NCBI GenBank assembly: GCA_032622095.1
Contig: CP136066.1
Location: forward strand, 206,666,978 to 206,730,977
DNA length: 64,000 nucleotides
Direction of reading: 5' to 3'
From: Siphonodentalium dalli
Lineage: Eukaryota; Mollusca; Scaphopoda; Gadilida; Siphonodentaliidae
Part shown: one piece after another, positions 1-10,895 of the stretch
Layout of the letters: each line of letters begins with the position of its first letter
Numbering within the stretch: position 1 is the first letter of the stretch
Notes under the pieces: model-generated
What the model was told of the DNA's origin: nothing
The model's input: the letters and a program-made list of their open reading frames with translations, nothing else
The model's database searches: none
Program-made: the position numbers and the translations under genes

Positions 1-365
1 TGAAAGCGAAAGTAGTTGTAATTATATATACATGTACAAAATTAAAATCCTCCCTCCCCATTTTTTTAGGGATTGCAGATGAGAAACCATCAAAAGATTG
101 TTGTCAGAGCGACCTATTTATCCCAAAGGGTTAAACAAGGTGCAATAATCAGGGGAACTATATTTTTAGCGGCAGGGATACGCGAAACGGGTTGAGTTCT
201 ACTTTCTTTTCAATATATTATCTGGAGAAGCCGGTCGCTCTTTTCGAAACTCCCCCTCCACAATTTGGAACAAACTTAGTAGTAATGTATTTGCCTTTTT
301 GCATCGGCAGCACATAGGCCTTTGTTGTGACACAAAAATTGTTATCACTCACATTGTGTTTGTAT

Positions 366-482
366 AGAATTATTGTTCAGCTTCCTGTAATCTAATTGAA
401 TTATTGTTCAGCTTCCTGTAATCTAATTGAATTATTGTTCAGCTTCCTGTAATCTAAGTGTTTTTTACTGAACAGGAAGCTA
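366..482 (+). repeat. 31-bp triplicate with inverted end
   Basis: TATTGTTCAGCTTCCTGTAA recurs at 371, 402 and 433 (period 31), followed by the complement CTGAACAGGAAGCT at 469-482, so the last unit can form a hairpin. Confidence 0.75.
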
Positions 483-591
483 AAAACGCATTCCAGATTT
501 TGTCTTTCACTCTAACCCTGTAGGATAAATAATGTTTTTTATGGATCTTATTGAAAATCATAGGGGGTTTACCGTTTACAGAAAAAATACA

Positions 592-710
592 TTATACACA
601 CAGGTCGTCAGGCAAAATTTGAGACAAGTCTATATCTTCACTCAAAGATGTTTCACTGACATTCACTGACTCGCAACCATGAGCTGTAGATGATGTATAT
701 TCAATCAGAG
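592..710 (-). CDS. Candidate terminal coding exon, gene unassigned
   Basis: After a good acceptor (TTGTGTTATTTCAAG) a frame opens two bases in and runs 38 codons to TAA: LIEYTSSTAHGCESVNVSET, then SLSEDIDLSQILPDDLCV. The acidic, Ser-rich, non-repetitive composition looks coding rather than MITE-derived. It lies downstream of KLC exon 14 on the same strand, but the phase (needs one preceding base) does not fit exon 14's phase-0 end, and the sequence is not one I know from KLC tails. It could be the last exon of a neighbouring gene, or of KLC through an unseen intermediate exon. No AATAAA follows closely; CAATAAGATC near 546-555 is the nearest weak candidate. Confidence 0.3.
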
Positions 711-1283
711 CTTGAAATAACACAAAAGAACTAATTTTCATAACAATGAAGAGAAACCCAAAAACTTTTCTTTAAAAAAAAATAGAAATAAACTACACAG
801 GGAGTAATATAAGTTTTTGGAGAAGGAAACCAGACACCAAACATGAAGAAACAAGACATGGTATGCAATGACTAATAGAAACATGCAAAGGTTAGAATTT
901 GGAATCAGAATCTTTAGATGGGCAGTATGTCAAACCTCAGTTATATTAAGCATAAAGAACTCTAGAAAACCTCTATAGAAAAAAAGCATTCAAGTTAAAA
1001 AGCATCTGAAGAAATTATCTATTAAATAAATTAAAGCTCGGCATGTCCCCTCACAAGATATGTAAAGCTAACTTCATGACAATAAAAATATATAGATTGA
1101 ATCAGAATTTTCTAGAATTCCAAACATTTAGCTACACTTTAGGCACGAACAAATATCTTTCATATTGATTCAGATGCATTAAAATCTTATTGAGATGAAA
1201 TTAGCCACCATGAATTAAAATAAGTATAACGGATAGTAAGAGATTTTACTGGGAACAGTGCCACCATAAAACTGATTAATATG
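711..1283. other. Non-coding stretch
   Basis: AT-rich, no recognisable exon or repeat seen on either strand. Confidence 0.5.
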
Positions 1284-1287
1284 TTAA

Positions 1288-1521
1288 CCCTTACATGATG
1301 GGAGCCTGCGCTGGTGCAGCATTAAAGACCCTGTGCCATTCTCTTTTATATGCGAGTCTCCCATAGGGAGCCTCTCATATATAAGAGAATGCACTGGCAT
1401 TCAAGGTCAAAACTGTTAGGCCAATGTATTCTCTTATATATGCGAGACTCGCATATATAAGAGAATGCATTGTCACAGGGTTTTTTCCGCAAAATATCAG
1501 GAAGTTCCAGTCATGGAAGGG
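1288..1521 (+). mobile_element. piggyBac-type MITE, CATGA subfamily
   Basis: Flanked by TTAA (1284-1287, 1522-1525); ends CCCTTACATGATGGGAGC and ...TCATGGAAGGG. It contains two hairpins built on ATTCTCTTATATATGCGAG arms. The TTAA target and CCCTT end are the piggyBac hallmark. Confidence 0.7.
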
Positions 1522-1525
1522 TTAA

Positions 1526-2401
1526 TATGTTGAGCACTCTGGAATTGTTCCCAAACAGTGATGATTTCAGTAGTATTACAAATCTTCAGTGGAGGAGAGA
1601 AGAGTTATGTTTATGAGTAGTCACACACAGAAACCAGGACATGCCACGCTCATAATGTTAATCTGATATTCCCTCTCAAGTATATGCCAAGCAATATGCA
1701 CTTGCAAACATTCCGAAATGGTAGGTGGAGTGGGGGGGGGGGGGGTATATGCTAAGCTATCAGACCCCATTGTTTCCCAACATGCTGTTATCCAGTTATT
1801 GGCAAGGATTCTGAGTTTTTTTTTTCGTTGGATAAAGTATATGTTACTGTGTGTATTAGAGAATGTTAGAATATTCTAGCATCATGCTATATCTGGTAGA
1901 AATTGACAGTATTAGCCTGGAGGAGAATAAATCATACAATTTATGAATTCATGCTTTATTTCGGTTTTAATTAAATCACACCATGTTAAATTTTTTTTGT
2001 TTGTTAATTGTTTCAGAGCGAGAAAAAAGAAAAACTCGCACACCGAAAACCCTGGGTATTATGTCACCAAGGAAAATTGTTAGTCACAAATTAAAACATA
2101 CGACTTTTGAATGATTATAAATAAACTCAATGACTTTTGTTACTTGGTATCCTGTCTGATGAAGTAGAATCTAAGTTCATGCAAACCTTATTTATAAATA
2201 ATCTAGCTGCAACAGACTCCTTTTGAGAGCCGTTATTCAGTGGCATAGGGACATGTGCCCCTTTATGCGCTTCGAGCAAACATTGATCATTTAAACATTT
2301 TGCTTTAAAATATTATTTATTTTTTAGATTGCTCAATTTAACAAAAAATTCTAATTTTTTTTAAATCAATATTTTGAAAAACTAACACAGTTATAACATT
2401 G
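1526..2401. other. Non-coding stretch with poly-G
   Basis: Contains a G run near 1733-1746; no gene seen. Confidence 0.5.
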
Positions 2402-2797
2402 AGTCACCACACCAACTTAGGTTGAAATCGGAACAGGGGTCTGGGAGAAAATCGTGAACAAACAGACGGACGGATGCAGATCCTAATGTTTTATTTATAA
2501 AGTCACCACACCAACTTAGGTTGAAATCGGAACAGGGGTCTGGGAGAAAATCGTGAACAGACAGACGGACGGATGCAGATCCTAATGTTTTATTTATAAA
2601 GTCACCACACCAACTTAGGTTGAAATCGGAACAGGGGTCTCGGAGAAAATCGTGAACAGACAGACAGACGGATACAGATCCTAATGTTTTATTTATAAAG
2701 TCACCACACCAACTTAGGTTGAAATCGGAACAGGGGTCTGGGAGAAAATCGTGAACAGACAGACGGACGGATACAGATCCTAATGTTTTATTTAGAA
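2402..2797 (-). repeat. 99-bp tandem repeat, four units
   Basis: Four near-identical units (starts 2402, 2501, 2600, 2699), each with a CGTGAACAGACAGACGGACG-like tail and AATGTTTTATTTATAAAG. The tail is typical of SINE/non-LTR 3' ends. The length, 33 codons, gives a spurious 151-codon frame. Confidence 0.85.
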
Positions 2798-2814
2798 AGA
2801 CAGATGAAAATGAG

Positions 2815-3278
2815 CACACTGCTAGAGGGAATATCAGATTGACCATGCATTGCTGTACAAAACCCTTTATCTATGTAGCAGCATACCATCTACTTGAATA
2901 TAGTTAGGCGAGCAACACACACACACATACACACCGAGTTCACTCAAAAACACATAATAAAAACTCAATTTTCCTGGTGTTCCCACTACCAGTTATGAAA
3001 TAAAGAGACACATTTCAACAAGATCCACTGAGTTAATATTGATCTGACTTATTTTGATACAAGCTCAAACTTTCGTGTGAGCAAATTTCAGTTTCTATAT
3101 ATGAAAGTCACACATAAAAGGACACAAATTCACATAATAGAATAATACAGTCCAATATTGAGTGATAACATTCAAATTGGTGTCAGACACAAAACGTTTC
3201 AATAGTCAATGTTTCAAATTCAGTTACGTTTTTTGAGAAATAATAGAAATCTGCATAAATTATAAAACTAAGGCGGAG
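2815..3278. other. Non-coding stretch with CA run
   Basis: A short (CA)n near 2920-2934; otherwise nothing recognised. Confidence 0.5.
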
Positions 3279-3750
3279 CAGGCCTGAAAATATGGTGCCG
3301 GACATTTGCAGAATGAGGTTCCCAGAGGGTGAATTTAGTTACGCTACCCCACAAAGTGGGCTGGCATCACTAAATTCACCCTCTGGGGACCTCATTCTGC
3401 TCCTCATCTTCTCTGGAAAGTATCTTTATTATCAAATTAACATGTTTTTTAGTTTCTTTAGAAACTTCTTCAGACATTTTCTTTACTTTTTTTAATTTAG
3501 CTTCTCTATATCCCCAAGTTAGCAAACAACACAATGCATAATTGAGGTGCCCAATGGGTGCACATCACCATCTTCACCATCTGGATACTTAAATCTGTGT
3601 GTAGGTCTCTCATAATAGATGAGACCATACAGAATGAGGTCCCCAGAGTATGAATTTGTTGGTGCTAGCCCGCTTTGCAGGGTAGTGTCACTAAATTCAC
3701 CCTTTGGGGACCTCATTCTGCAAATGACCGGTACCATATATTCAGGCCTG
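3279..3750. mobile_element. Hairpin MITE, CAGGCCTGAA variant
   Basis: Ends CAGGCCTGAAAATATGGTGC and the complement ...TTCAGGCCTG. Two internal hairpins with AGAATGAGG...CCTCATTCT arms around GGTGAATTT/AAATTCACC blocks. Confidence 0.6.
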
Positions 3751-4104
3751 ATGCCAAATAAATAAAAATTCTGTGTTCTCAGGCACTTCCCTCGTCACTG
3801 AAATTTTCTGTTAAAAAGCCTCGTCAAACATTGTAAAAAATATTTTCTGTAGAAATATTGGATTTGAACACTTTAATATAATTGATTTGTTTCTGGAGTA
3901 TGTTTTCCATATATATAACCTCCCTCCCTCATCTCAAAATTGAGATCTAATTGCCTGAGAACACAGATATTTTACTTTAATGGCCTAAGCCAAGAACATA
4001 TGCATATTTTCTAGGCAAAAATTAGTTAATTTTGTATTTATAGGCTGAGTTTACATGTCAAGTCGGATTTTCTACCAGGTTTTTAAGAAAAAAAAACATC
4101 TTAA

Positions 4105-4486
4105 CCCTTTACCCAACAGAAGGGCCCTGTGCCAATGCATTCTCTTATATATGCGAGTCGACCATAGGTCGCCTCGCATATATTAGAGAATGCATTGGCT
4201 TAACACATTAAAAATTATAAAATTGTTAAAGAATGTAAGAAAAAATGGTAAAAAAATATTTTTTTTAGGCCAATGCATTCTCTTATATATGCGAGGCGAC
4301 CTATGGTCGACTCGCATATATAAGAGAATGCATTGGCACAGGGCATAACTGTAACTATCACAATGTGGTCAAGGAGCCAGTTCCAATGATATCCATATTT
4401 GTATGGTTCTATTGAGACAGACCCAAGATATTTTAGGCTGTTGAAGCTTTATTTGGCCGGTTTTGGCCGGTTTGTTGGGTAAAGGG
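4105..4486 (+). mobile_element. piggyBac-type MITE, TTTACCCAAC subfamily
   Basis: TTAA at 4101-4104 and 4487-4490, ends CCCTTTACCCAACAGAAG / TTTGTTGGGTAAAGGG. Two long hairpins with GCCAATGCATTCTC arms, then a unique 3' part with GGCCGGTTTTGGCCGG. Confidence 0.75.
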
Positions 4487-4641
4487 TTAATGGTGTGAGC
4501 AGATTGTATAAATTTTTTTTTAAAACCTGTTTTTGAAACTGGTATTTGGAACAAATATTACATATTTGATTAATTTTCCTTCTGTTTCCTTTCAACTAAA
4601 CAAATAAAGTATAACGTGTATAATAGCTCCTATTTGACTTT

Positions 4642-4976
4642 AAAGGTGTATTGCACACTAAATCCGGAAATTTATGGGACCATCTCCTTGTATATTCAAC
4701 ATAACATATGCAACAAATGAATGAATTTGAGCCATGGATTAGTGCAAAATACACTCATGTGCTCTATGAACGATGTAAACAACATTGTAATTATAACGAA
4801 AATGAATATATAACTCATTTTCATTGTAATTATCATGTTTTTTGCATTTTTCATAGAGCAAATGAGTGTATTTTGCACTAATCCATGGCTCAAATTCACT
4901 CTTTGTTGTATATATTCTGTTAAGTATAAAAGGCAATAGTCCCATCAATGACCGGATTTAATGTACAGTACCCCTC
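4642..4976. mobile_element. Long inverted repeat, AAATCCGG family
   Basis: A 335-bp imperfect palindrome: TGCACACTAAATCCGG on the left, CCGGATTTAATGTACAG on the right, with ATGAATTTGAGCCATGGATT arms. It ends 67 bp past the KLC exon 14 donor. Half copies occur at 35497-35700 and 60518-60695. Confidence 0.6.
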
Positions 4977-5043
4977 TTAGAACAATGCTCAGTGGATAAT
5001 GACTGAAATGTGTCTCATGTGGTCTAACTGTACTCATACTTAC

Positions 5044-5247
5044 CCCATCACCCGACCAATTAATGCCGATACTCACTTCATCACCATTCATCGCACTCGT
5101 ATTGTATTGGACAGGTGTTTCCGAGGAATCTCGTCGTACGATTCTATCACGGCTGTTGGAACGTTTTCTTTCTTTGGGGGAGGGTTCTTTGCTAATATCA
5201 CTTGTCAGAACATCGACAATTTTTGTCTGTTTGACCATGTCCAGAGC
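5044..5247 (-). CDS. KLC: KLC exon 14, C-terminal tail
   Basis: A 204-bp exon, 68 codons, phase 0 to 0 (acceptor TTCTGCTAG, donor GGG|GTAAGT). It opens ALDMVKQTKIVDVLTSD, like fly AYDLAKQTKLSQLLTS, continues through a basic serine-rich stretch (PSPKERKRSNSRDRIVRRDS), and ends DEVSIGINWSGDG, like the human GEEVSMSVEWNG. A strong donor right after GDG shows the gene continues. The basic serines resemble the phosphorylated KRRSRES part of vertebrate KLC1 (family knowledge; sites not proven here). An inverted-repeat element (4642-4976) lies 67 bp past the donor. Confidence 0.95.
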
Positions 5248-5642
5248 CTAGCAGAAAACGGAAAAATACGATTGCAGGGCGAGTCTCGCGGAGCCAGCTC
5301 TGGGGGCAGAGAATGTACACCAAAATTATAACAATAAGCTAAAAAAGTGGTTTACAATAGAAAGGAATGTGTGCAACAATAGAAAAAGTGATGCATAGAT
5401 GCAAAACCCACAACATGGATGATGTTATAACATATCTATATTAAAAACATACAAACCACATGAAACATAAAATCACTAATAACACTACATGAAATGTTAA
5501 TCATGATGAACGAGTGGCTCTTTTTCCCAAAACTGCTACAATAAAGAATAGCTGTGAAAGATAATATAAAAATTCATGGTACATTAAAACATCACCAAGC
5601 CAAATTTTTTTCAATGAAAATTCAAAATGACTGTTGTGATGT

Positions 5643-5897
5643 CAAGCCTTGAAATAGGGTGTCTGTCATTTGCAGAATGAGGTCCCCAGAGGGTGAATGT
5701 AGTGATGCTACCCCGCATAGCGAGCTAGCATCACCAAATTCACCCTCTGGGGACCTCATTCTGCTTACACCTCAGCAGAATGAGGTCCCCAGAGGGTGAA
5801 TTTGGTGATGCTAGCCCGCTATGCGGGGGTAGCATCACTACATTCACCCTCTGGGGACCTCATTCTGCAAATGACAGACACCCTATTTCAAGGCTTG
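5643..5897. mobile_element. Hairpin MITE, CAAGCCTTGAAATAG family
   Basis: Ends CAAGCCTTGAAATAGGGTGT and exact complement. Two internal hairpins of about 80 bp with AGAATGAGGTCCCCAGAGGG arms, so the whole element folds as a three-way structure. No coding content. Confidence 0.7.
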
Positions 5898-6177
5898 TAC
5901 AAAATTACATTCAGTAAACATTTTCTCAGTCGATTCTTCACTTACCTTTAAATTCTTTGATATACTCAATTTTTGTCAGCAAAACACTAAGACAAAATGG
6001 TCCAACTTTTCATTATATTAATTCAAGCTTTATTTTGACCACAGTAATAAACATTCAGGCAGCAAACTGATTGAGCATATGCATCCAAATCCCAAAATAT
6101 CTGTCAAATATATTCTATATTGAAGGAGAAACATGGTAAATTATAACGGTGGGTTGATGATATACAAGAGGAACCTA

Positions 6178-6390
6178 CAGTAATGACCTAATTAATCGAC
6201 TCCTTAACCACAGCAGAATTATGGGTAACTTTTCAGGATTTAGTAGGAAATATGGCTTATTGCCATTCATCGGAAAGCTCTCACTGAGAGCTTTCCAATG
6301 AATGGCAACAAGCCATATTTCCGACTAAATCCTGAAAAGTTACCCATAATTCTGCTGTGGTTAAGGAGTCGATTAATTAGGGCATTACTG
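6178..6390. mobile_element. Palindromic CAGTAATGC MITE, copy 1
   Basis: A near-perfect inverted repeat of about 213 bp with no loop (centre CTCTCACTGAGAG), ends CAGTAATG and CATTACTG, flanked by TA on both sides. The end sequence (CAGT..., then CTAATTAATCGAC) and the TA flanks suggest a Tc1/mariner-pogo type foldback MITE. The superfamily call is inference. Confidence 0.8.
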
Positions 6391-6395
6391 TATAA

Positions 6396-7460
6396 TAGGG
6401 CTGTCATGATAAATCGTACAGTTAATTAGTGGACCTTTCCACAGCTGTCAATCAAATAATTATTAGCCGATATTTTCTTCCAATCGGTGACTGAACTGGT
6501 CATTTGCTGCAATGAAAATTGTTTGTTCATCTTAATTTTGATATCTTCGTATACTTTCAGTGTTAAATTGCCTACACAACTTTTTTTGTTGTCAAATCAC
6601 AATGTACTGAAACTTCTATTTGCGCCATGATGCTGAAAATTATAACACTGTTTTTAATTTTGCGTGACACTTGTCATAATTTTCACAATTAAATGCGACA
6701 AGAATGAATGTTCTCTGGTATATTATAGCATGAGGACAAACGCTGTAAAGCTAATTTTAATCTATTTCTGCAGGCGCCTTGTCTCCTAGCAATTTAAGCT
6801 CCTCCCACTAGTGAAAACCTCCATTGTCGATTAAGGTCAACCAATATATTCAGAAGTAGACAAATTGATTATTCTTTTATTCGTTTGGTATATCAATCAT
6901 GTCACTACCAACTTCGTCATAACACAGTAATGCTCTAATTAATCGATTCCTAAACCACAGCAGAATTATGGGTAACTTTTCCGGATTTAGTCGGAAATAT
7001 GGCTTGTTACTATTCATCGGAAAGCTCTTGCCGAGAGCTTTCCGATGAATGGCAACAAGCCATATTTCCGACTAAATCCTGAAAAGTTACCCATAATTCT
7101 GCTGTGGTTAAGTAGTCGATTTATTAGAGCATTACTGTACATACCGTAACTATAGTTCTATCAATGTCTCTAAAATCTGTCAAAATCATTGGAAGGCCAA
7201 TGGTGGTAATAATACTTTGTACGGAGTCATCCAATAAAGTCATTATCTTCAAATTCTTGCATTTTGGGCCATAATGGTTCATATAATGAATGAATCGACT
7301 AAAAACAAATTAGGGGACCTGATCCCTAGCAATACGCTTTCACAAAATAATGACTGCTTTACATCCTTGCATTTCAGTTTACAGGGGCTACTGAGTATGA
7401 TTACAGTAGATGAATTGCAAATATAATCAATTATAAAATCTAACAATCGTGACAGCCCTA
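6396..7460. mobile_element. hAT-type element (TAGGGCTGTCATGAT ends)
   Basis: Ends TAGGGCTGTCATGATAAATC and ATCGTGACAGCCCTA, flanks CTGTATAA / ATCTATAA (6 of 8). About 1.07 kb without a coding frame. It carries a nested palindromic MITE at 6925-7137. Confidence 0.55.
6925..7137. mobile_element. Palindromic CAGTAATGC MITE, copy 2
   Basis: Same family, centre CTCTTGCCGAGAG. Both ends read GCTCTAAT/ATTAGAGC instead of the GCCCTAAA/TTTAGGGC of most copies. Nested in the hAT-type element 6396-7460. Confidence 0.8.
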
Positions 7461-7572
7461 ATCTATAACCATTGAAATTTGAATTAATACATTAAGCTAA
7501 TAGGTAAATTAAAGCCGTAACCTTAATAATAGACGAATAGATGTCTGTTCATGCCACAACCTCTATATTTAA

Positions 7573-7820
7573 ACCTTCCATGAGGGTCATGACGGGAGCT
7601 GTGCTGGTGCAGCATTAAATATCCTGCGCCAGTGCATTCTCTTATATTTGCAAGTCTCCCATAGGAAGCCTCGCATATATATAAGAGAATGCACTGGCTT
7701 ACAAGGTCAAGGTAAATATTGTTAGGCCAATGTATTCCCTATTTATATACTCGCATATATAAGAGAATGCATTGGCACAGAGTTTTCCCCAAATTTCAGG
7801 AAGCTCCAGTCATGGAAGAG
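7573..7820 (+). mobile_element. piggyBac-type MITE, CATGA subfamily
   Basis: TTAA at both sides (7569-7572, 7821-7824), ends ACCTTCCATGAGGG / CATGGAAGAG. Two ATTCTCTTATAT hairpins; diverged. Confidence 0.6.
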
Positions 7821-7823
7821 TTA

Positions 7824-8400
7824 AAGACATATTATGTACTTATTTGAGTGAATCAAACAAACTGATTAGTGAATAACAAGCCACTTTGCCCACTGAAAGA
7901 ATGTAGCATTTGACTAATATTACCCAAAATTCCAGCCAATTTCAGAAAACACACGTAACTATGCACAATTGTAAACAAATATTCCTTAGTCCAGGATTGT
8001 ACAGTAATGCCCTAAGTAATCGACTCCTTAACAACAGCAGAATTATGGGTAACTTTTCAGGATTTAGTCGGAAATATGGCTTGTTGCCATTCATCGGAAA
8101 GCTCTTGGGGAGAGCTTTCCGATGAATGGCAGCAAGCCATATTTCCGACTAAATCCAGAAAAGTTACCCATAATTCTGCTGTTGTTAAGGAGTCGATTAC
8201 TTAAGGCATTACTGTATTTTCACTGATTAACAAACGGCAATGATTCCTCCAATGACAGTCGCTGCATATAATTTATACGTAAGAATGAAGCTGCGTGCTG
8301 CCAATTTTAATACATAATCTATGAAAATAATTACTTTATTTGATCACCCCAGTGGAATATTCCACATCACTTTGATAATCTCTCATCAAATACATTGGAT
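7824..8400 (+). repeat. Unclassified dispersed repeat (GACATATTATGTACTT family), copy 1
   Basis: Starts AAAGACATATTATGTACTTA and ends TTTGATCACC...CATCACTTTGATAATC; interrupted by the palindromic MITE 8002-8214. Confidence 0.5.
8002..8214. mobile_element. Palindromic CAGTAATGC MITE, copy 3
   Basis: TA-flanked (8000-8001, 8215-8216). Centre CTCTTGGGGAGAG. Both arms share CAACAGCAG/CTGCTGTTG where other copies have CCACAGCAG. It sits inside a copy of the unclassified repeat at 7824-8400. Confidence 0.8.
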
Positions 8401-8467
8401 CATTAAGCTTAACATTCAAAATGTTCTGTTACAGCACCATATTTCGGTAATATACTTGATTTTTCAT

Positions 8468-8919
8468 AAGGCCAAAACAAAATATTCCTGTGTTTCTGGT
8501 GACATGCAAGAAAAAAATAGGGGCGGGCGGGTGGCTTTTCATTTTATATTATTTTTTCATTTTATTTTCAATTTTGCTCAAAATAAATATGAATACTCCC
8601 TAGACTGCTTCTCCTTGATTTTAATGTACTATAAAATAATAAAACTAAATACATAATATTAGAATATAATGTAATTTATTGTTTTATTGAATAACACATG
8701 AAAAAATAAGTTTGATTCGGCTGTGACCTAATTGAAGTGTGGTATTAATTTCCGGTTTAACAGTACACACGATGTGTCTGTTTTACATGGAAATGAATCA
8801 GTTTACACGGAAAATAATGCGTACTAATTTTGCAAAATCAATAAAATGAAAACGGTCGGGGGTGCTTGAATAGGGGCGGGTGGGTCACCAGAAACACAGG
8901 TCTTTTTTATTTTGGCCTA
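8468..8919. mobile_element. Inverted-repeat MITE, AGGCCAAAA family
   Basis: Ends AGGCCAAAACAAAATATTCC, TGTGTTTCTGGTGAC and the complement TCACCAGAAACACAGG...TTTTGGCCT. Interior has GGGGCGGGCGGG near the left and GGGGCGGGTGGG near the right. No coding frame. Confidence 0.55.
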
Positions 8920-9532
8920 ATAGCTGTGAAGAATCTGAGATTCAAACAGAATGCCTCCCCATGTTTGATCTGTTCACATGTATACAGCATTATCAATGGC
9001 GGCAGCAAGTTGATAGGGCTGCACATCAAAATCTTTGATTTCACTAAAGCTAATACAGGTTATTAAGCAGACAAACATTGAGATAGAGGGAGATAACTCT
9101 ACCCAGGGTGTTATTCTAAAAAGGTTGAAAATATGCTGAAATAAATGGGTGTTCTAGATAAAGTGTTATGGTTACAAAATGCAATTCCCTGCTCCCGGAG
9201 CTCTGACTCGCAACAATTAACAATGTTTAACACTCATAGTTCACATAGAGATAAGAGTTCACATAAAAATAGTGTCTCTTCAGCATATATTTCCAAAGAA
9301 AATAAAATTCAACCATGTTTCTTGTTTACATTTTGGGTTATATAATAAGTTTCAGCCAAAAACATTTTAAGATAAAGGTTTTGTTAAACACATATTTTTA
9401 TATCAATTAGTTTACTTACTATATTGAATACTTTAGGGTTGCATTTTTATGGTAGAAATTTCATATTTATAATAGACCAAGTTTACATATGAACGATATG
9501 TTGCTGTTTTATCATGCTAGAGAAAAGAAACC

Positions 9533-9944
9533 ATTAAAAATGGATTATCTCTTTCTCGGTATTAAATAATAAATATGAATTCAAGACATCAGTCATGTCC
9601 AGAAACACTTCTATCGATTAATATTGATTTTATATTGATATTTTCTTATAAAATTAGATAATCAATTGGTTCATTTGTTTGTTACTATTTTTAGAACAGA
9701 CCGTCGTGAAACATTCAGGCAATCTCAGGTAGATAGAGTTATCTCCCGTGCTACGCCCCGAATGTTTCCTAGAGCCGTAAAATGTCCCAAATTTATTGTA
9801 TGTATTATGCAAGAAAATTAAAATTAAAATCAATATTCAATTGATAGAAGTGTTTCCATACAGCGGTCTTCAATTCATATTTATTATTTTTACCCAGGAA
9901 ACTATATAAAATTTGTTATTGGAAGAGATAGACCATCTTTAATG
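9533..9944. mobile_element. Inverted-repeat element, GATAGACCATCTTTAA family
   Basis: Left AAAATGGATTATCTCTTTC, right GAAGAGATAGACCATCTTTAA. Inner arms ATAAATATGAATTCAAGAC / TCAATTCATATTTATTATT. Related elements at 28642, 35766, 19568 and 57427. Confidence 0.5.
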
Positions 9945-9986
9945 GATTGCCCATGAATGAAAAAAATATATATTGTTAGTTTTGTA

Positions 9987-10423
9987 CAAGCCTGCAAATA
10001 GAATATCTGTCATTTGCAGAATGAGGTCCCCAGAGGATGAATTTAGTGATGCTATTCATCACTGTGGGCTAGCATCACCAATTTACCCTCTGGGAACTTC
10101 ATTCTGCTTAGGCCTAAACTGCCATGGAGACCTAGGATAAGATTGAAGTTCCCCAGTTGAAGTTGGTGATTTTTCACCCATTAGTTACCTCAATTATGCA
10201 TTTTATCTTCTGGAATTTAGGGATATATAGACTTCCCAGAAGGGAAAAAGTAACTAAAAACTATGTTAATTTAAGACAATAGAAACTTCCCAGAGGACTA
10301 AGCTGAATGAGGTCCCCAGAGGGTGAATTTGGTGATGCTAGCCTGCTGTGCAAGATAGCACCACTAAATTCACCTTCTGGGGACCTCATTCTGCAAATGA
10401 CAGACACACTATTTGCAGGCTTG
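9987..10423. mobile_element. Hairpin MITE, CAAGCCTGC variant with long interior
   Basis: Ends CAAGCCTGCAAATAGAATAT / ATTTGCAGGCTTG. Between the hairpins is a module (GACCTAGGATAAGATTGAAG ...) also found in the copies at 15.7, 42.3 and 58.2 kb. Confidence 0.6.
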
Positions 10424-10461
10424 GTCATGTAATTGGTATCTGGGAGGTTGACTCTATCTTT

Positions 10462-10895
10462 AACCCTTTCTATACTCAATGAATTCTCCCATCAGTTATA
10501 AAAGTATACATTGGAATGGTCTGTTATTCATCTGGAGGGGTTTTCAGGAAAAAGAAGCAGACGACAGATAATATAAGAACAGAAAGAGTCCTATTTATTG
10601 GAGGGAAATGTTCAGATAATAAGTTCAACTTACTATCAGAACATTTCCCATGGGATAACTACTCGTCTATGATGAATCAGTATAGAGAGGGTTAACTTAT
10701 TATCTGAACATTTCCTATGGGATAACTTCTCGTCCATGAAGCTTTAGTATAGAGAGGATTATACATATTATCTGAACATTTCCTATGGAATAACTACTCG
10801 TCAATGATGCTTTAGTATAGAGAGGGTTAAACATATTATCTGAACATTTCCTATGGGGTAACTACTTGTCAATGAGTATTCAGTATAGAAATGGT
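10462..10895 (+). mobile_element. piggyBac-type MITE with 68-bp tandem right ends
   Basis: Starts TAACCCTTTCTATACTCAAT. The right part is a tandem of about 68-bp units (TATCTGAACA at 10701, 10769, 10837; a variant at 10634), each ending AGTATAGAGAGGG or a near variant and two running into TTAA. A related unit lies at about 11020-11095. A partial inverted relative is at 52022-52105. Confidence 0.55.

Noticed and set aside
2391-2846. 151-codon minus-strand frame with four internal repeats
   Set aside because: It is the 99-bp tandem repeat read in a frame that stays open because 99 is 33 codons; the sequence is a SINE-like tail.
4999-5331. 110-codon plus-strand frame
   Set aside because: Antisense shadow of KLC exon 14.
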